Made by a program: the position numbers and the translations under genes. The notes below the pieces were generated by a model. That model saw nothing but the letters and a program-made list of their open reading frames with translations. It made no database searches and was not told the DNA's origin. 64,000 bases of DNA, taken from NCBI RefSeq assembly GCF_900188275.1, contig NZ_FZNY01000003.1:310001-374000 (forward strand), written 5' to 3'. The stretch comes from Dokdonia pacifica. GTDB lineage: Bacteria > Bacteroidota > Bacteroidia > Flavobacteriales > Flavobacteriaceae. Shown here piece after piece: positions 25,101 to 32,815 of this stretch (the stretch's first letter is position 1; the number at the start of each line of letters is the position of its first letter).

Positions 25101-25337
25101 ATGTCAAGAGTTTGTGAGCTTACAGGAAAAAAAGCAATGGTAGGAAACAACGTTTCTCACGCCATGAATAAGACAAAGCGTAAATTTAACGCTAACCTTG
25201 TAAAAAAGCGTTTTTACATTCCTGAAGAGGATAAGTGGATTACACTAAAAGTGTCTACGTCTGCTTTAAAAAATATTAACAAGAAAGGAATCTCAGCAGT
25301 GCTTAAAGAAGCGCGTGCCAAAGGATTCATAAAATAA
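25101..25337 (+). CDS. rpmB: 50S ribosomal protein L28
   Basis: A 78-residue ribosomal protein. The N-terminus SRVCELTGKKAMVGNNVSHAMNKTKRKFNANL is diagnostic for bL28, and the length is normal for Bacteroidota. It heads the rpmB-rpmG-DUF4295 operon with a strong promoter just upstream and a strong terminator after the third gene. Confidence 0.97.
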   Translation: MSRVCELTGKKAMVGNNVSHAMNKTKRKFNANLVKKRFYIPEEDKWITLKVSTSALKNINKKGISAVLKEARAKGFIK

Positions 25338-25357
25338 TCCCATAAAGAGTAACAGAA

Positions 25358-25540
25358 ATGGCCAAAAAAGGGAACAGAGTACAGGTAATCTTAGAGTGTA
25401 CAGAGCATAAAGCTACTGGGCAGCCAGGAACATCAAGATACATTACAACAAAGAATAAAAAGAATACGCCAGATCGTATGGAATTAAAGAAATTTAATCC
25501 AGTTCTTAAGCGTATGACCGTTCATAAAGAAATTAAATAA
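25358..25540 (+). CDS. rpmG: 50S ribosomal protein L33
   Basis: A 60-residue bL33 protein ([18 protein letters not shown], then [25 protein letters not shown]). The zinc-binding Cys pairs of the C+ form are absent apart from one Cys, so this is a zinc-independent (C-) type. Twenty bases separate it from rpmB. Confidence 0.96.
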   Translation: MAKKGNRVQVILECTEHKATGQPGTSRYITTKNKKNTPDRMELKKFNPVLKRMTVHKEIK

Positions 25541-25549
25541 TATAGAGAC

Positions 25550-25702
25550 ATGGCAAAGAAATCAGTAGCATCGTTACAGACAGGATCAAAGCGTTTGACA
25601 AAAGCTATCAAAATGGTGAAATCTCCAAAATCAGGAGCTTACACTTTTGTTGAGTCAGTTATGTCACCAGATAGAGTAAATGATTTCTTAGCAAAGAAAT
25701 AA
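25550..25702 (+). CDS. DUF4295 family small ribosome-associated protein (bL38)
   Basis: A 50-residue basic protein beginning MAKKSVASLQTGSKRLTKAI and ending SPDRVNDFLAKK. It is the DUF4295 family protein found after rpmG throughout Bacteroidota. From memory, cryo-EM of the Flavobacterium johnsoniae ribosome assigned this family as a lineage-specific large-subunit protein, bL38; I could not check this. It starts 9 bases after rpmG and is followed by a terminator. In many relatives ftsY comes next, but here it does not. Confidence 0.9.
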   Translation: MAKKSVASLQTGSKRLTKAIKMVKSPKSGAYTFVESVMSPDRVNDFLAKK

Positions 25703-25723
25703 GGTTTACTTACTAATGATATC

Positions 25724-25755
25724 AAAACCCGTCTTCATTTGAAGACGGGTTTTTT
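25724..25755 (+). terminator. Terminator of the rpmB-rpmG-DUF4295 operon
   Basis: Perfect 13-bp stem (AAAACCCGTCTTC and GAAGACGGGTTTT) with a 4-base loop followed by T residues. Confidence 0.92.
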
Positions 25756-25823
25756 GTGTTACTTTACATTCATAATTAAAATGAATATCATGAATCATTT
25801 AATTTTAATATATAAAGGGACAG

Positions 25824-25847
25824 TGTTTTAAGTATGTACTTAAAACA
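25824..25847. promoter_or_regulatory. 24-bp perfect palindrome, candidate operator
   Basis: Arms TGTTTTAAGTA (25824-25834) and TACTTAAAACA (25837-25847) flank a 2-base centre. It ends 7 bases before the GTG start of a small gene. There is no T-tract after it and the 2-base loop is poor for an RNA hairpin, so a dimeric DNA-binding protein is a better guess. Confidence 0.6.
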
Positions 25848-25854
25848 TTGAACA

Positions 25855-26076
25855 GTGAAAAATTATAAGAAATTAAAAGAAGCTTTTGGGTTAAATGAAT
25901 ATGGTTTAATTGATTTTCCTAAGAAAATATCCAATATTAAAATTTCAAGAATTGTAAATCATGAGAAAATGGGAGGGTGCTCTTATTGCTTTCCTCATGG
26001 ATATGAAACCGTAAATGCTACGGTAGGTAAAAATACGAGATCTTGGAAAAATAATAGATTAAAACAGTGGAAGTAA
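25855..26076 (+). CDS. Small protein with a CSYCFPHG motif
   Basis: A 73-residue protein with no family I can name, although the C-terminal half (GGCSYCFPHGYETVNATVGK then NTRSWKNNRLKQWK) looks conserved in type: a CxxC followed by FPHG and a basic, Trp-rich tail. The start is GTG 25855; no in-frame ATG fits. A 24-bp palindrome lies just upstream and a strong terminator just downstream, so it is a self-contained transcription unit. The CxxC-x2-H arrangement could bind zinc. No signal peptide or helix is evident. Confidence 0.65.
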   Translation: MKNYKKLKEAFGLNEYGLIDFPKKISNIKISRIVNHEKMGGCSYCFPHGYETVNATVGKNTRSWKNNRLKQWK

Positions 26077-26091
26077 AAGCTTTTGAGAAAA

Positions 26092-26122
26092 ATAAAACGT
26101 CGTTTTTACGACGTTTTATTTA
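26092..26122 (+). terminator. Terminator after the small CSYCFPHG gene
   Basis: Perfect 11-bp stem (ATAAAACGTCG and CGACGTTTTAT) with loop TTTTTA, then T-rich sequence. Confidence 0.85.
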
Positions 26123-26148
26123 TAATTTTTAATAGCTCATAACTCTTC

Positions 26149-26156
26149 TATATTTG
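26149..26156 (+). promoter_or_regulatory. Bacteroidota -7 promoter element (TATATTTG)
   Basis: Matches TAnnTTTG and lies 81 bases upstream of the small gene at 26237. Confidence 0.5.
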
Positions 26157-26236
26157 TGAAACAAGTACACGTTCAATCACAAGAAACGCCAAAAGTGATT
26201 TTTGAATGAAGCGATACTTCGCACTAAAAATCCAAA

Positions 26237-26596
26237 ATGAATAGAAATATCATAAGACAAGTTGTGGACATTCAAACTCAAGCTGAAAGATTGATTTCTC
26301 AGAAAGCTGAGGAAACTGATATTGAGTTATTCTCACAGTATAATAGAGAGTTGAAATCCTTTTTAATTTCAAATATTAAAGATGAATTTGTTCTAAATTA
26401 TGTAAAGAAAATTCCTGATTTGGATATGATGGAATTAGATAAAGGAAATAGTTTTTTTGAGAAATTAATTGGATTGTTAAGTAACGGATATTCTAATGAT
26501 AGAATGAGAAATGATAGAGCGCTAGATTTAATACGTGAAATAAAGAATAAATATGCTTCTGCTGAGTTTATGATTAAAAATTATTTTAATGAATGA
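26237..26596 (+). CDS. Hypothetical 119-residue protein
   Basis: Not recognised. The product is hydrophilic and probably all-helical (RQVVDIQTQAERLISQKAEETDIELFSQYNRELKSFL; DLIREIKNKYASAEFMIKNYF) with no signal peptide or membrane helix. It has its own promoter-like TATATTTG and an 80-base leader. Codon use is plainer and more AT-rich than the neighbours, which could hint at recent arrival, but that is only an impression. Confidence 0.6.
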   Translation: MNRNIIRQVVDIQTQAERLISQKAEETDIELFSQYNRELKSFLISNIKDEFVLNYVKKIPDLDMMELDKGNSFFEKLIGLLSNGYSNDRMRNDRALDLIREIKNKYASAEFMIKNYFNE

Positions 26597-26671
26597 ATAT
26601 CAACTTTTAAATTTATACTGTATTATATAATATAGTAAGACACTATTTATTTAGTAAAAGAATAATAATAC

Positions 26672-27160
26672 TTAATCTCTAGTCCACTCCACAGTATCAC
26701 CTATTTCAATCACCCACTCTTCAGAGAGGCCTCCGTTAATTTCTAGTACATACTTAGCTGGTACTTGAGATGATAAACTTGTTAAGTCCAATGGTTTTGC
26801 ATTCTCAGCAAAAGATACTACTTTCTTATTACTATCTATAAAAATGAGATCTAATGGAATCAATGTATTTTTCATATAGAAGTTTTGAATACGCTCTACA
26901 TCTTGTATAAATAGCATTCCTTGAAGTGGCTTCATACTAGAACGATGCATTAATCCAGTTTCTCGCTCATAATCATCTTCTGCAAATTCAACAGCTATTG
27001 TTTTAATAGGAGTGCCATTAGCCTTGGTTAACGTAAGTGTTCCTTCTTTTGTAAAAACAAATTCAGTTTCTGTAATTACTTTTTCTTCTTTGGTTTCTTT
27101 ACAATTGGTTATTGTTATAGAAACAAAAATGACAAGAACTATTTTTAGAAGTGATTTCAT
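26672..27160 (-). CDS. DUF192 family lipoprotein
   Basis: A 162-residue predicted lipoprotein: hydrophobic leader, then a Cys at the end of ITITNC, then Lys/Glu-rich linker. The domain has the DUF192 signature ETGLMHRSSMKPLQGMLFI, FYMKNTLIPLDLIFIDSNKKVV and AKYVLEINGGLSEEWVIEIGDTV. Its function is unknown. Its ATG overlaps the TAA of lgt by one base, so it is translationally coupled to the enzyme that would lipidate it. Confidence 0.88.
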   Translation of the reverse strand: MKSLLKIVLVIFVSITITNCKETKEEKVITETEFVFTKEGTLTLTKANGTPIKTIAVEFAEDDYERETGLMHRSSMKPLQGMLFIQDVERIQNFYMKNTLIPLDLIFIDSNKKVVSFAENAKPLDLTSLSSQVPAKYVLEINGGLSEEWVIEIGDTVEWTRD

Positions 27161-28083
27161 TAGATAGCTTCTTTTTTAGTAAGTGCGTTATACACTAAGT
27201 AAAGTCCAATAAGGATAAACGGAATACTTAGTAGTTGTCCAGTGTTTAAAAACCACTCTTCACGGCCTTCTACTTGTACCTCTTTAAATCTTTCTACAAT
27301 AATCCTAACGCCCATTAATAATAATAAGAAAGCTCCTAATAATAAGCCTGGCTTTTTTCGAGCTTCCGTTTTCCAATATAAAAACATCAAAATGAAAAAT
27401 ACTAATAAGTATCCAGTAGCTTCCATTAATTGTCCTGGATAGCGATATGGTAATTCAGAAATAATAGATGAAAATTGAGGGTCGTCTGTAAGTGCTTGAT
27501 ATGCTTTTTGTGGATTTTGAATTTTAGTTAACGATACCGCTTTTCCTTTTGAAATTTCATGTTGGATAAATTTAATACCTATAGCACTATCTGTTGAGTG
27601 ACCTATCATTTCTGAGTTAAAGAAATTCCCTAACCTCACAAACATAGCTCCTATACCTGAAACAACCGCAAGTCTGTCAAGTATCCATAACCAACTTTTC
27701 TTAAGTACTTTTTTATTGTAATAGTACATAGAGACTAAAACTCCTACCACAGCACCATGACTAGCTAAGCCTCTAAAGCCTGTAAACTCAAAACCATTTT
27801 GTGTACTTATAGGAAGTAATACAGCAAGCGGGTCTTCCCATATGAGTTCTGTTTGATAAAAAATAACATGACCTAATCGCATTCCTAAAACAATTGCGAT
27901 AACAGTATAAATGAATAGGCTATCTAATTTTTCTTTTTTGATACCTTCTCTTTTAAAAATAGGTTTCATTAAATAGAAACATGATGCAAATGTTACTACA
28001 AACATGAGACTATAAAAATGAATAGTAATAAAGCCAAGGTCTATTCCAGAAACTGGATTCCAAGTAAATTTAAGTGCGGTCAT
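27160..28083 (-). CDS. lgt: Prolipoprotein diacylglyceryl transferase
   Basis: Inner-membrane enzyme that transfers diacylglycerol from phosphatidylglycerol to the lipobox Cys of prolipoproteins. The 307 residues form about seven helices. The conserved ASHGAVVGVL (catalytic-region His) and the Lgt signature VRLGNFFNSEMIG are present, as is RYPGQLMEA near the C-terminus. The many lipoproteins in this window are expected substrates. Its stop overlaps the start of the DUF192 gene by one base. Confidence 0.96.
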   Translation of the reverse strand: MTALKFTWNPVSGIDLGFITIHFYSLMFVVTFASCFYLMKPIFKREGIKKEKLDSLFIYTVIAIVLGMRLGHVIFYQTELIWEDPLAVLLPISTQNGFEFTGFRGLASHGAVVGVLVSMYYYNKKVLKKSWLWILDRLAVVSGIGAMFVRLGNFFNSEMIGHSTDSAIGIKFIQHEISKGKAVSLTKIQNPQKAYQALTDDPQFSSIISELPYRYPGQLMEATGYLLVFFILMFLYWKTEARKKPGLLLGAFLLLLMGVRIIVERFKEVQVEGREEWFLNTGQLLSIPFILIGLYLVYNALTKKEAI

Positions 28084-28155
28084 AGTATTCTTAACGTAGC
28101 GTTATTGTATGGGTAAAGATAACAAAGTCCGTTTGCGTTCTTGTTATTGTTATGT

Positions 28156-28407
28156 TTATTTTTTGATTTCTTCTTTTGGAGGTACAGGGTCATATCCTTG
28201 TCCACCCCATGGGTGGCAAGAAAAAATACGCTTTATAGACAAACTACTCCCTTTAATCAGTCCATGGGTTTGCAATGCTTCCTTTGTATAATGAGAGCAC
28301 GTGGGGGTATATCTACAGGTAGAAGGTGTCCAAGAGGAGATAAACTTCTGATAAAACCAAATGATTCCTAAAAAAGGTGCAACAGCTATTTTTTTTAGCG
28401 TACTCAT
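28156..28407 (-). CDS. yidD: Membrane protein insertion efficiency factor YidD
   Basis: An 83-residue YidD protein that assists YidC-dependent membrane protein insertion. The diagnostic [29 protein letters not shown] and [12 protein letters not shown] motifs are complete. It begins directly after the cysS stop codon (28408). In many bacteria yidD sits with rnpA and yidC, so its place here behind cysS is a Bacteroidota-type arrangement. Confidence 0.95.
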   Translation of the reverse strand: MSTLKKIAVAPFLGIIWFYQKFISSWTPSTCRYTPTCSHYTKEALQTHGLIKGSSLSIKRIFSCHPWGGQGYDPVPPKEEIKK

Positions 28408-29892
28408 TTATTGTACGGTAAATGTAGTGCCCTCGCGACCATCTTTCAGCTGAATTCCTAATGCTAATAATTCATCTCGTATTTTGTCACTGGTAGCAAA
28501 GTCTTTATTCTCACGTGCTTCTTTACGAAGTTTGATTAATAATTCTACAGCACCAGAGAGTTTGGAGTCGTCCGCTTTCGCGAAAGCGTCCCCATCTTCA
28601 AGACCCAATACATCAAAAACAAAAGCTTCCATTGTATGTACTAACAACTTTAGATCGTCTGCCGTAATGCTAGCCTTTGCATCTTTAATCAAGTGTATTT
28701 GCTTAACACCTTCAAAAAGCTGTGCAATCAGAATAGGACTATTGAAATCATCATTCATAGCATCATAACATGACTGTTTCCACGTTTCCACATTCATACT
28801 ACTAGAGGTATCTGTAGGCAATGACTTCATGATTTTCATGGCTTCCATAAGACGATTAAAGCCTTTTTCACTAGCAATTAATGCATCATTACTAAAGTCA
28901 AGAATGCTTCTATAGTTTGCTTGTAATACAAAGAAACGAGCAGCACTTGGTGCAAATCCTTTACTTAAATGCGGACTGTCACCCGTAAATATTTCACCAG
29001 GATTGATACTATTACCGGTGCTTTTTGCCATTTTCTGCCCATTTAGCGTAAGCATATTGGCATGCATCCAGTAACGTACAGGTACGGTACCTATGGCCGC
29101 TTCGTTTTGAGCTATCTCACATTCGTGATGTGGGAATTTTAAGTCCATACCACCTCCGTGAATATCAAACTGATCACCTAAATATTTTGTACTCATCGCA
29201 GTACATTCTAAATGCCACCCTGGGAATCCATCTCCCCAAGGGCTAGGCCATCTCATAATATGTTCTGGTCCTGCTTTTTTCCAAAGGGCAAAATCTTGCG
29301 GATTTTCTTTTTCATCCTGAGCGTTTAGTGCACGCGTATTTGCAATCATATCTTCTAACTTACGACCGCTTAGTTTTCCATATTCATGATCCTTATTAAA
29401 GGTTACAACATCAAAATAAACCGAACCATTCTTTTCATAGGCATATCCATTTTCTATGATCTTTTTTATGATTTCAATTTGCTCAATGATATGTCCAGTA
29501 GCAGTAGGCTCTATACTTGGTGGAAGGAAATTAAAAGTATTTAAGATATTATGGAAGTCAACGGTATATTGTTGTACCACTTCCATAGGTTCTATTTTTT
29601 CAAGACGGGCTTTTTTAGCAATTTTGTCTTCTCCTTGATCTCCATCGTCTGTAAGGTGTCCTGCATCTGTGATATTACGTACATAACGTACTTTATACCC
29701 TAAGTGTTTAAGGTATCTAAAAATCATGTCAAAGCTCATGAATGTACGTACATTCCCTAAATGAACATTGCTATATACGGTAGGACCACAAACATACATT
29801 CCAACATGTCCTTCAAGAAGGGGTATAAAATCTTCCTTTTTCCCAGTGAGAGAATTGTATATTTTTAATTGTTGTTCTTTGTATAATGCCAT
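28408..29892 (-). CDS. cysS: Cysteinyl-tRNA synthetase
   Basis: Class I synthetase of 494 residues charging tRNA-Cys. Visible are [19 protein letters not shown] (HIGH-type motif and zinc Cys), the zinc-site segment [21 protein letters not shown], and the KMSKS-type KMAKSTGN. The C-terminal region carries the palindrome repeat at 28574-28587, encoding AFAKA in [11 protein letters not shown], at a point where synthetase length varies. A promoter-like TATCTTCG lies 36 bases upstream on the minus strand. Confidence 0.97.
   Translation of the reverse strand: MALYKEQQLKIYNSLTGKKEDFIPLLEGHVGMYVCGPTVYSNVHLGNVRTFMSFDMIFRYLKHLGYKVRYVRNITDAGHLTDDGDQGEDKIAKKARLEKIEPMEVVQQYTVDFHNILNTFNFLPPSIEPTATGHIIEQIEIIKKIIENGYAYEKNGSVYFDVVTFNKDHEYGKLSGRKLEDMIANTRALNAQDEKENPQDFALWKKAGPEHIMRWPSPWGDGFPGWHLECTAMSTKYLGDQFDIHGGGMDLKFPHHECEIAQNEAAIGTVPVRYWMHANMLTLNGQKMAKSTGNSINPGEIFTGDSPHLSKGFAPSAARFFVLQANYRSILDFSNDALIASEKGFNRLMEAMKIMKSLPTDTSSSMNVETWKQSCYDAMNDDFNSPILIAQLFEGVKQIHLIKDAKASITADDLKLLVHTMEAFVFDVLGLEDGDAFAKADDSKLSGAVELLIKLRKEARENKDFATSDKIRDELLALGIQLKDGREGTTFTVQ
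28574..28587. repeat. 14-bp palindrome copy 8 (inside cysS)
   Basis: Exact GCTTTCGCGAAAGC, followed by G. Read as AFAKA. Confidence 0.95.
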
Positions 29893-29927
29893 TTTTTGGG
29901 CTTTTTAAATGATTGTAATATTGATAA

Positions 29928-29935
29928 CGAAGATA
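29928..29935 (-). promoter_or_regulatory. Promoter-like element upstream of cysS (TATCTTCG)
   Basis: On the minus strand it matches TAnnTTTG at seven of eight bases and lies 35 bases before the cysS ATG. Confidence 0.45.
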
Positions 29936-29955
29936 GTATGCTTTCTGTCAAAATC

Positions 29956-29985
29956 AAAAGCGATAACAGGTTGGTTATCGCTTTT
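29956..29985 (-). terminator. Terminator of folE
   Basis: Perfect 12-bp stem (AAAAGCGATAAC and GTTATCGCTTTT) with a 6-base loop, placed between the folE stop and the cysS promoter; runs of T or A border it on both strands. Confidence 0.8.
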
Positions 29986-30005
29986 TTAAAGATTTATGTG
30001 AATTA

Positions 30006-30025
30006 TACGCTTTCGCGAAAGCGTA
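30006..30025. repeat. 20-bp palindrome copy 9 (abuts folE stop)
   Basis: Full TACGCTTTCGCGAAAGCGTA, core 30009-30022. It lies directly against the folE stop codon (30026-30028) and 21 bases before the folE terminator stem. Confidence 0.95.
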
Positions 30026-30721
30026 TTAAAAATCAGTATCTAATTTGATATAATCTAAGAATTCTCTACGAGTAGCTATTTCTTTAAACTTTCCTCCAAA
30101 TTCACTAGTGACTGTACTGCTTTCTATATCACGGATACCACGACTATTAACACATAGATGCTTAGCATCTATAACACAGGCTACATCTTTTGTTCCAAGT
30201 GCTTCTTGAAGTTCTTGAACAATTTGCATTGTAAGACGTTCCTGTACTTGTGGACGTTTAGCATAATAGTCTACAATACGGTTCATCTTAGAAAGACCCA
30301 CGACAGTTCCATTAGATATATACGCTACGTGTGCTCTTCCTACAATAGGTAAAAGGTGATGCTCGCACGTAGAGTATACTACAATGTTTTTTTCTACTAG
30401 CATTTCTCCATACTTGTAGTTGTTATCAAACGTAGAGGCTTTGGGTTTACGATCTGGATGTAAACCACCAAAGATTTCGTTTACAAACATCTTTGCTACA
30501 CGTGTAGGAGTTCCTTTTAAACTATCGTCTGTCATATCAAGGCCTAATGTTTCCATGATATGTGCTACATCTTTTTTGATGCTGGCTATTTTTTCAATAT
30601 CGCTTAATTCAAAAGCATCATCTCGTAAAGGAGTAATAGCGCTTGAACCTATATGATCATTCCCCATAGCTTCAATTTGCTCTTGGTAGCGATCTGTGTT
30701 TTTTTCTATTTCTGTCTTCAT
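30026..30721 (-). CDS. folE: GTP cyclohydrolase I
   Basis: Converts GTP to 7,8-dihydroneopterin triphosphate, the first step of folate (and queuosine precursor) synthesis. The zinc ligands are seen in YSTCEHHLLPIVGRAHVAYI and KHLCVNSRG; VGLSKMNRIVDYYAKRPQVQERLT is the other family signature. ATG 30721 is given; ATG 30727 is equally possible. A promoter element TATCTTTG lies about 100 bases upstream. The palindrome repeat abuts its stop. Confidence 0.96.
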   Translation of the reverse strand: MKTEIEKNTDRYQEQIEAMGNDHIGSSAITPLRDDAFELSDIEKIASIKKDVAHIMETLGLDMTDDSLKGTPTRVAKMFVNEIFGGLHPDRKPKASTFDNNYKYGEMLVEKNIVVYSTCEHHLLPIVGRAHVAYISNGTVVGLSKMNRIVDYYAKRPQVQERLTMQIVQELQEALGTKDVACVIDAKHLCVNSRGIRDIESSTVTSEFGGKFKEIATRREFLDYIKLDTDF

Positions 30722-30823
30722 TTGCATGTCATTTCTTCCCTAAGTATATATGTATGTATAAACTATGTTAGAAATATTTTTATTGTTATCCTACTATCTG
30801 TCGTAACAGATGGAATAGGCTTG

Positions 30824-30831
30824 CAAAGATA
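30824..30831 (-). promoter_or_regulatory. Bacteroidota -7 promoter element upstream of folE (TATCTTTG)
   Basis: Exact TAnnTTTG on the minus strand, about 100 bases from the folE start. Confidence 0.6.
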
Positions 30832-30854
30832 GGTATTATAGTTATTATAGCTAA

Positions 30855-31553
30855 TTATTTTATTGTTGCTAGGTAGCGAGCAACGATATCTCTATAGCTT
30901 CTGCTTATGGGAATAGCAGTACGTCCAATAGTAATATGCTCACTTGTGAAACTGTCAATTTTTGAGATATTTATGATAAATGAACGATGGGTACGCATAA
31001 AGCGTTGTTCGGGTAACTTTTCTATAACGGTAGTAATAGTTTCTCTCGTGATTAGGACTTCCTGTGCGGTATGTATCTTTATATAGTCACCACAACTTTC
31101 TGTATATAGCAATTCATCAAAATTTACCTTTACCATCTTACGATCACATCTAAAAAACGTAAAATCATGCGATGGTTGTTGCTGTGTTACTGATTGTTCT
31201 TCAATAAATTTATGTACAGCCTTCATCAAACGCTCTAACGAGATAGGCTTTAATAGGTAATCTACTGCTTGTAGATCAAAACCATCTACAGCATATTCTC
31301 TGTATGCCGTTGTAAAAATCACTTTACTTTTTCCTTGTATGGCATTTGCAAACATAAGCCCAGTGACTTCGGGCATATTGATATCTAAAAAAACAAGATC
31401 TACAGATTGTTTACTCAATACTGAAAAAGCCTCTGAAGCATTTTTACAGCTAGCGATCACTTCTATAGTATCTATTTTATCAAGATGTGTCGCAAGAATA
31501 TCTCTTGCGGTGGGTTCATCATCTACGAGTATGGCCGTATATGTCTTGTTCAT
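30855..31553 (-). CDS. LytTR-family response regulator
   Basis: A 232-residue transcription factor with a receiver domain (VDDE at 10-13, phospho-acceptor Asp57 in VFLDINMP) and a C-terminal LytTR DNA-binding domain (DFTFFRCDRKMVKVNFDELLYTESCGDYIKIHT, LPEQRFMRTHRSFIINISKI). Such regulators in Bacteroidota usually pair with a LytS-type kinase; here the kinase gene is directly upstream and overlaps by four bases (ATGA). Targets are unknown. Confidence 0.92.
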   Translation of the reverse strand: MNKTYTAILVDDEPTARDILATHLDKIDTIEVIASCKNASEAFSVLSKQSVDLVFLDINMPEVTGLMFANAIQGKSKVIFTTAYREYAVDGFDLQAVDYLLKPISLERLMKAVHKFIEEQSVTQQQPSHDFTFFRCDRKMVKVNFDELLYTESCGDYIKIHTAQEVLITRETITTVIEKLPEQRFMRTHRSFIINISKIDSFTSEHITIGRTAIPISRSYRDIVARYLATIK

Positions 31554-32602
31554 GATTCTAATTGTATCTCTAGTTGTACTTGGTAATAATGCTCTTTATA
31601 TATCGTGCTAAGTTGGTAAGCATCAGGATATATACTTTCTAATCTTTTCCTAGTATTTTCAAGACCAATACCATGATTTTCGGAAGAACTATTATTTACG
31701 ATAGCTGTATTTTGAATGGTGAAAAACAATTGCTTTGCTGTTGTTTTCAAATGAATATCAATGGTTAAAAAACCATCAATAGGCGTACCATGTTTAAAAG
31801 CATTTTCTACAAAAGCTATAAATAGCATAGGAGGGATGCTAATTTCCTTTTCAATTTCTTTAGTAAAGGTTACACGTAATGTATCTCTAAAACGGACACG
31901 CTCTAAACCAATATAAGATTCTATGTGTTTTATTTCTTCGGTTAAAGGAACTTCCGGTTTTTCAATTTGATTAAGAATGTAATCTAATAAGTTAGAGAGT
32001 TTAAGAATAAGATCTGGTGTTTCTTTAGAACCTTTAAGTGCAAAACCATATACTGTGTTTAACGTATTAAAAAGAAAATGAGGGTGTATTTGTTGCTTAA
32101 GGAAATAAAGCTCTTTTTGTTTTAATACCAGTTTCCCTTCTAATAGTTTATTTTCCAATTCCTTATTAAGACTTGCTGTTTTGTGATTATACCTTAATAA
32201 CTGTACAAAACACACAACACTTACCACCAGATAGACTAGTATTAATACAAAGATGACATTACGCGAGAGTAATGGCATTTCTTTAATCTTAAAATTAGAA
32301 AGAAAGACAAGGTTTACAAACGTAATAATGAGTATTAGATATACAGAACACACAAAAGTGTAAACTAGGTATAAACTGAACTTTAGATACTTTTTAGTGA
32401 TGAGGTATTTGGGAATGAGTACGTAGGATATAAAATACGTGATAGCAATAGTCACTGGCAATAAGCTGGTAGAAAACCAAAAAACAAACTTCTCGTTGTT
32501 AGATCCATAGCTAAAGAAGTAGCTATAAAATAGCCAGACCCCTATCCATAATAAAAGGTGTAATGGGGTAAATTTTAATTCCTTTAGTAGCGTTTTCAGC
32601 AT
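31550..32602 (-). CDS. LytS/YehU-type sensor histidine kinase
   Basis: A 350-residue membrane kinase with four hydrophobic helices in the first 135 residues (LLLWIGVWLFYSYFF, LLPVTIAITYFISYVLI, SLYLVYTFVCSVYLILIITF, VIFVLILVYLVVSVVCFV), a coiled-coil linker, and the His_kinase domain with QIHPHFLFNTLN (phospho-acceptor probably His175). The ATPase part shows AFVENAFKHG and GIGLENTRKRL. No large sensor domain exists, so the signal may be sensed in or near the membrane. It is coupled to the LytTR regulator by a 4-base overlap. Confidence 0.92.
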   Translation of the reverse strand: MLKTLLKELKFTPLHLLLWIGVWLFYSYFFSYGSNNEKFVFWFSTSLLPVTIAITYFISYVLIPKYLITKKYLKFSLYLVYTFVCSVYLILIITFVNLVFLSNFKIKEMPLLSRNVIFVLILVYLVVSVVCFVQLLRYNHKTASLNKELENKLLEGKLVLKQKELYFLKQQIHPHFLFNTLNTVYGFALKGSKETPDLILKLSNLLDYILNQIEKPEVPLTEEIKHIESYIGLERVRFRDTLRVTFTKEIEKEISIPPMLFIAFVENAFKHGTPIDGFLTIDIHLKTTAKQLFFTIQNTAIVNNSSSENHGIGLENTRKRLESIYPDAYQLSTIYKEHYYQVQLEIQLES

Positions 32603-32750
32603 CCTACAAAGGTGTATAAAATCTTTTAACTATACAGATTTTTGAGACAGATTACTGGTTTTATGCTATAAATAACGTATCAACGGGTAATCATGTCATT
32701 ACAAAGTTGATAATAGTTAAAACCCGTGGAAAAAAGGGTATTGGTCGCAT

Positions 32751-32770
32751 TACGCTTTCGCGAAAGCGTA
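32751..32770. repeat. 20-bp palindrome copy 10 (in a promoter region)
   Basis: Full TACGCTTTCGCGAAAGCGTA, core 32754-32767. It occupies the -33 region of the promoter element at 32778-32785. Confidence 0.95.
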
Positions 32771-32777
32771 TAAAAGA

Positions 32778-32785
32778 TACATTTG
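32778..32785 (+). promoter_or_regulatory. Bacteroidota -7 promoter element (TACATTTG)
   Basis: Exact TAnnTTTG, 30 bases before ATG 32816. It overlaps and so excludes a TTG start at 32783. The usual -33 position is filled by the palindrome repeat. Confidence 0.55.
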
Positions 32786-32815
32786 ACGTATCAATCAATA
32801 ATAAGATCTCTTCAT

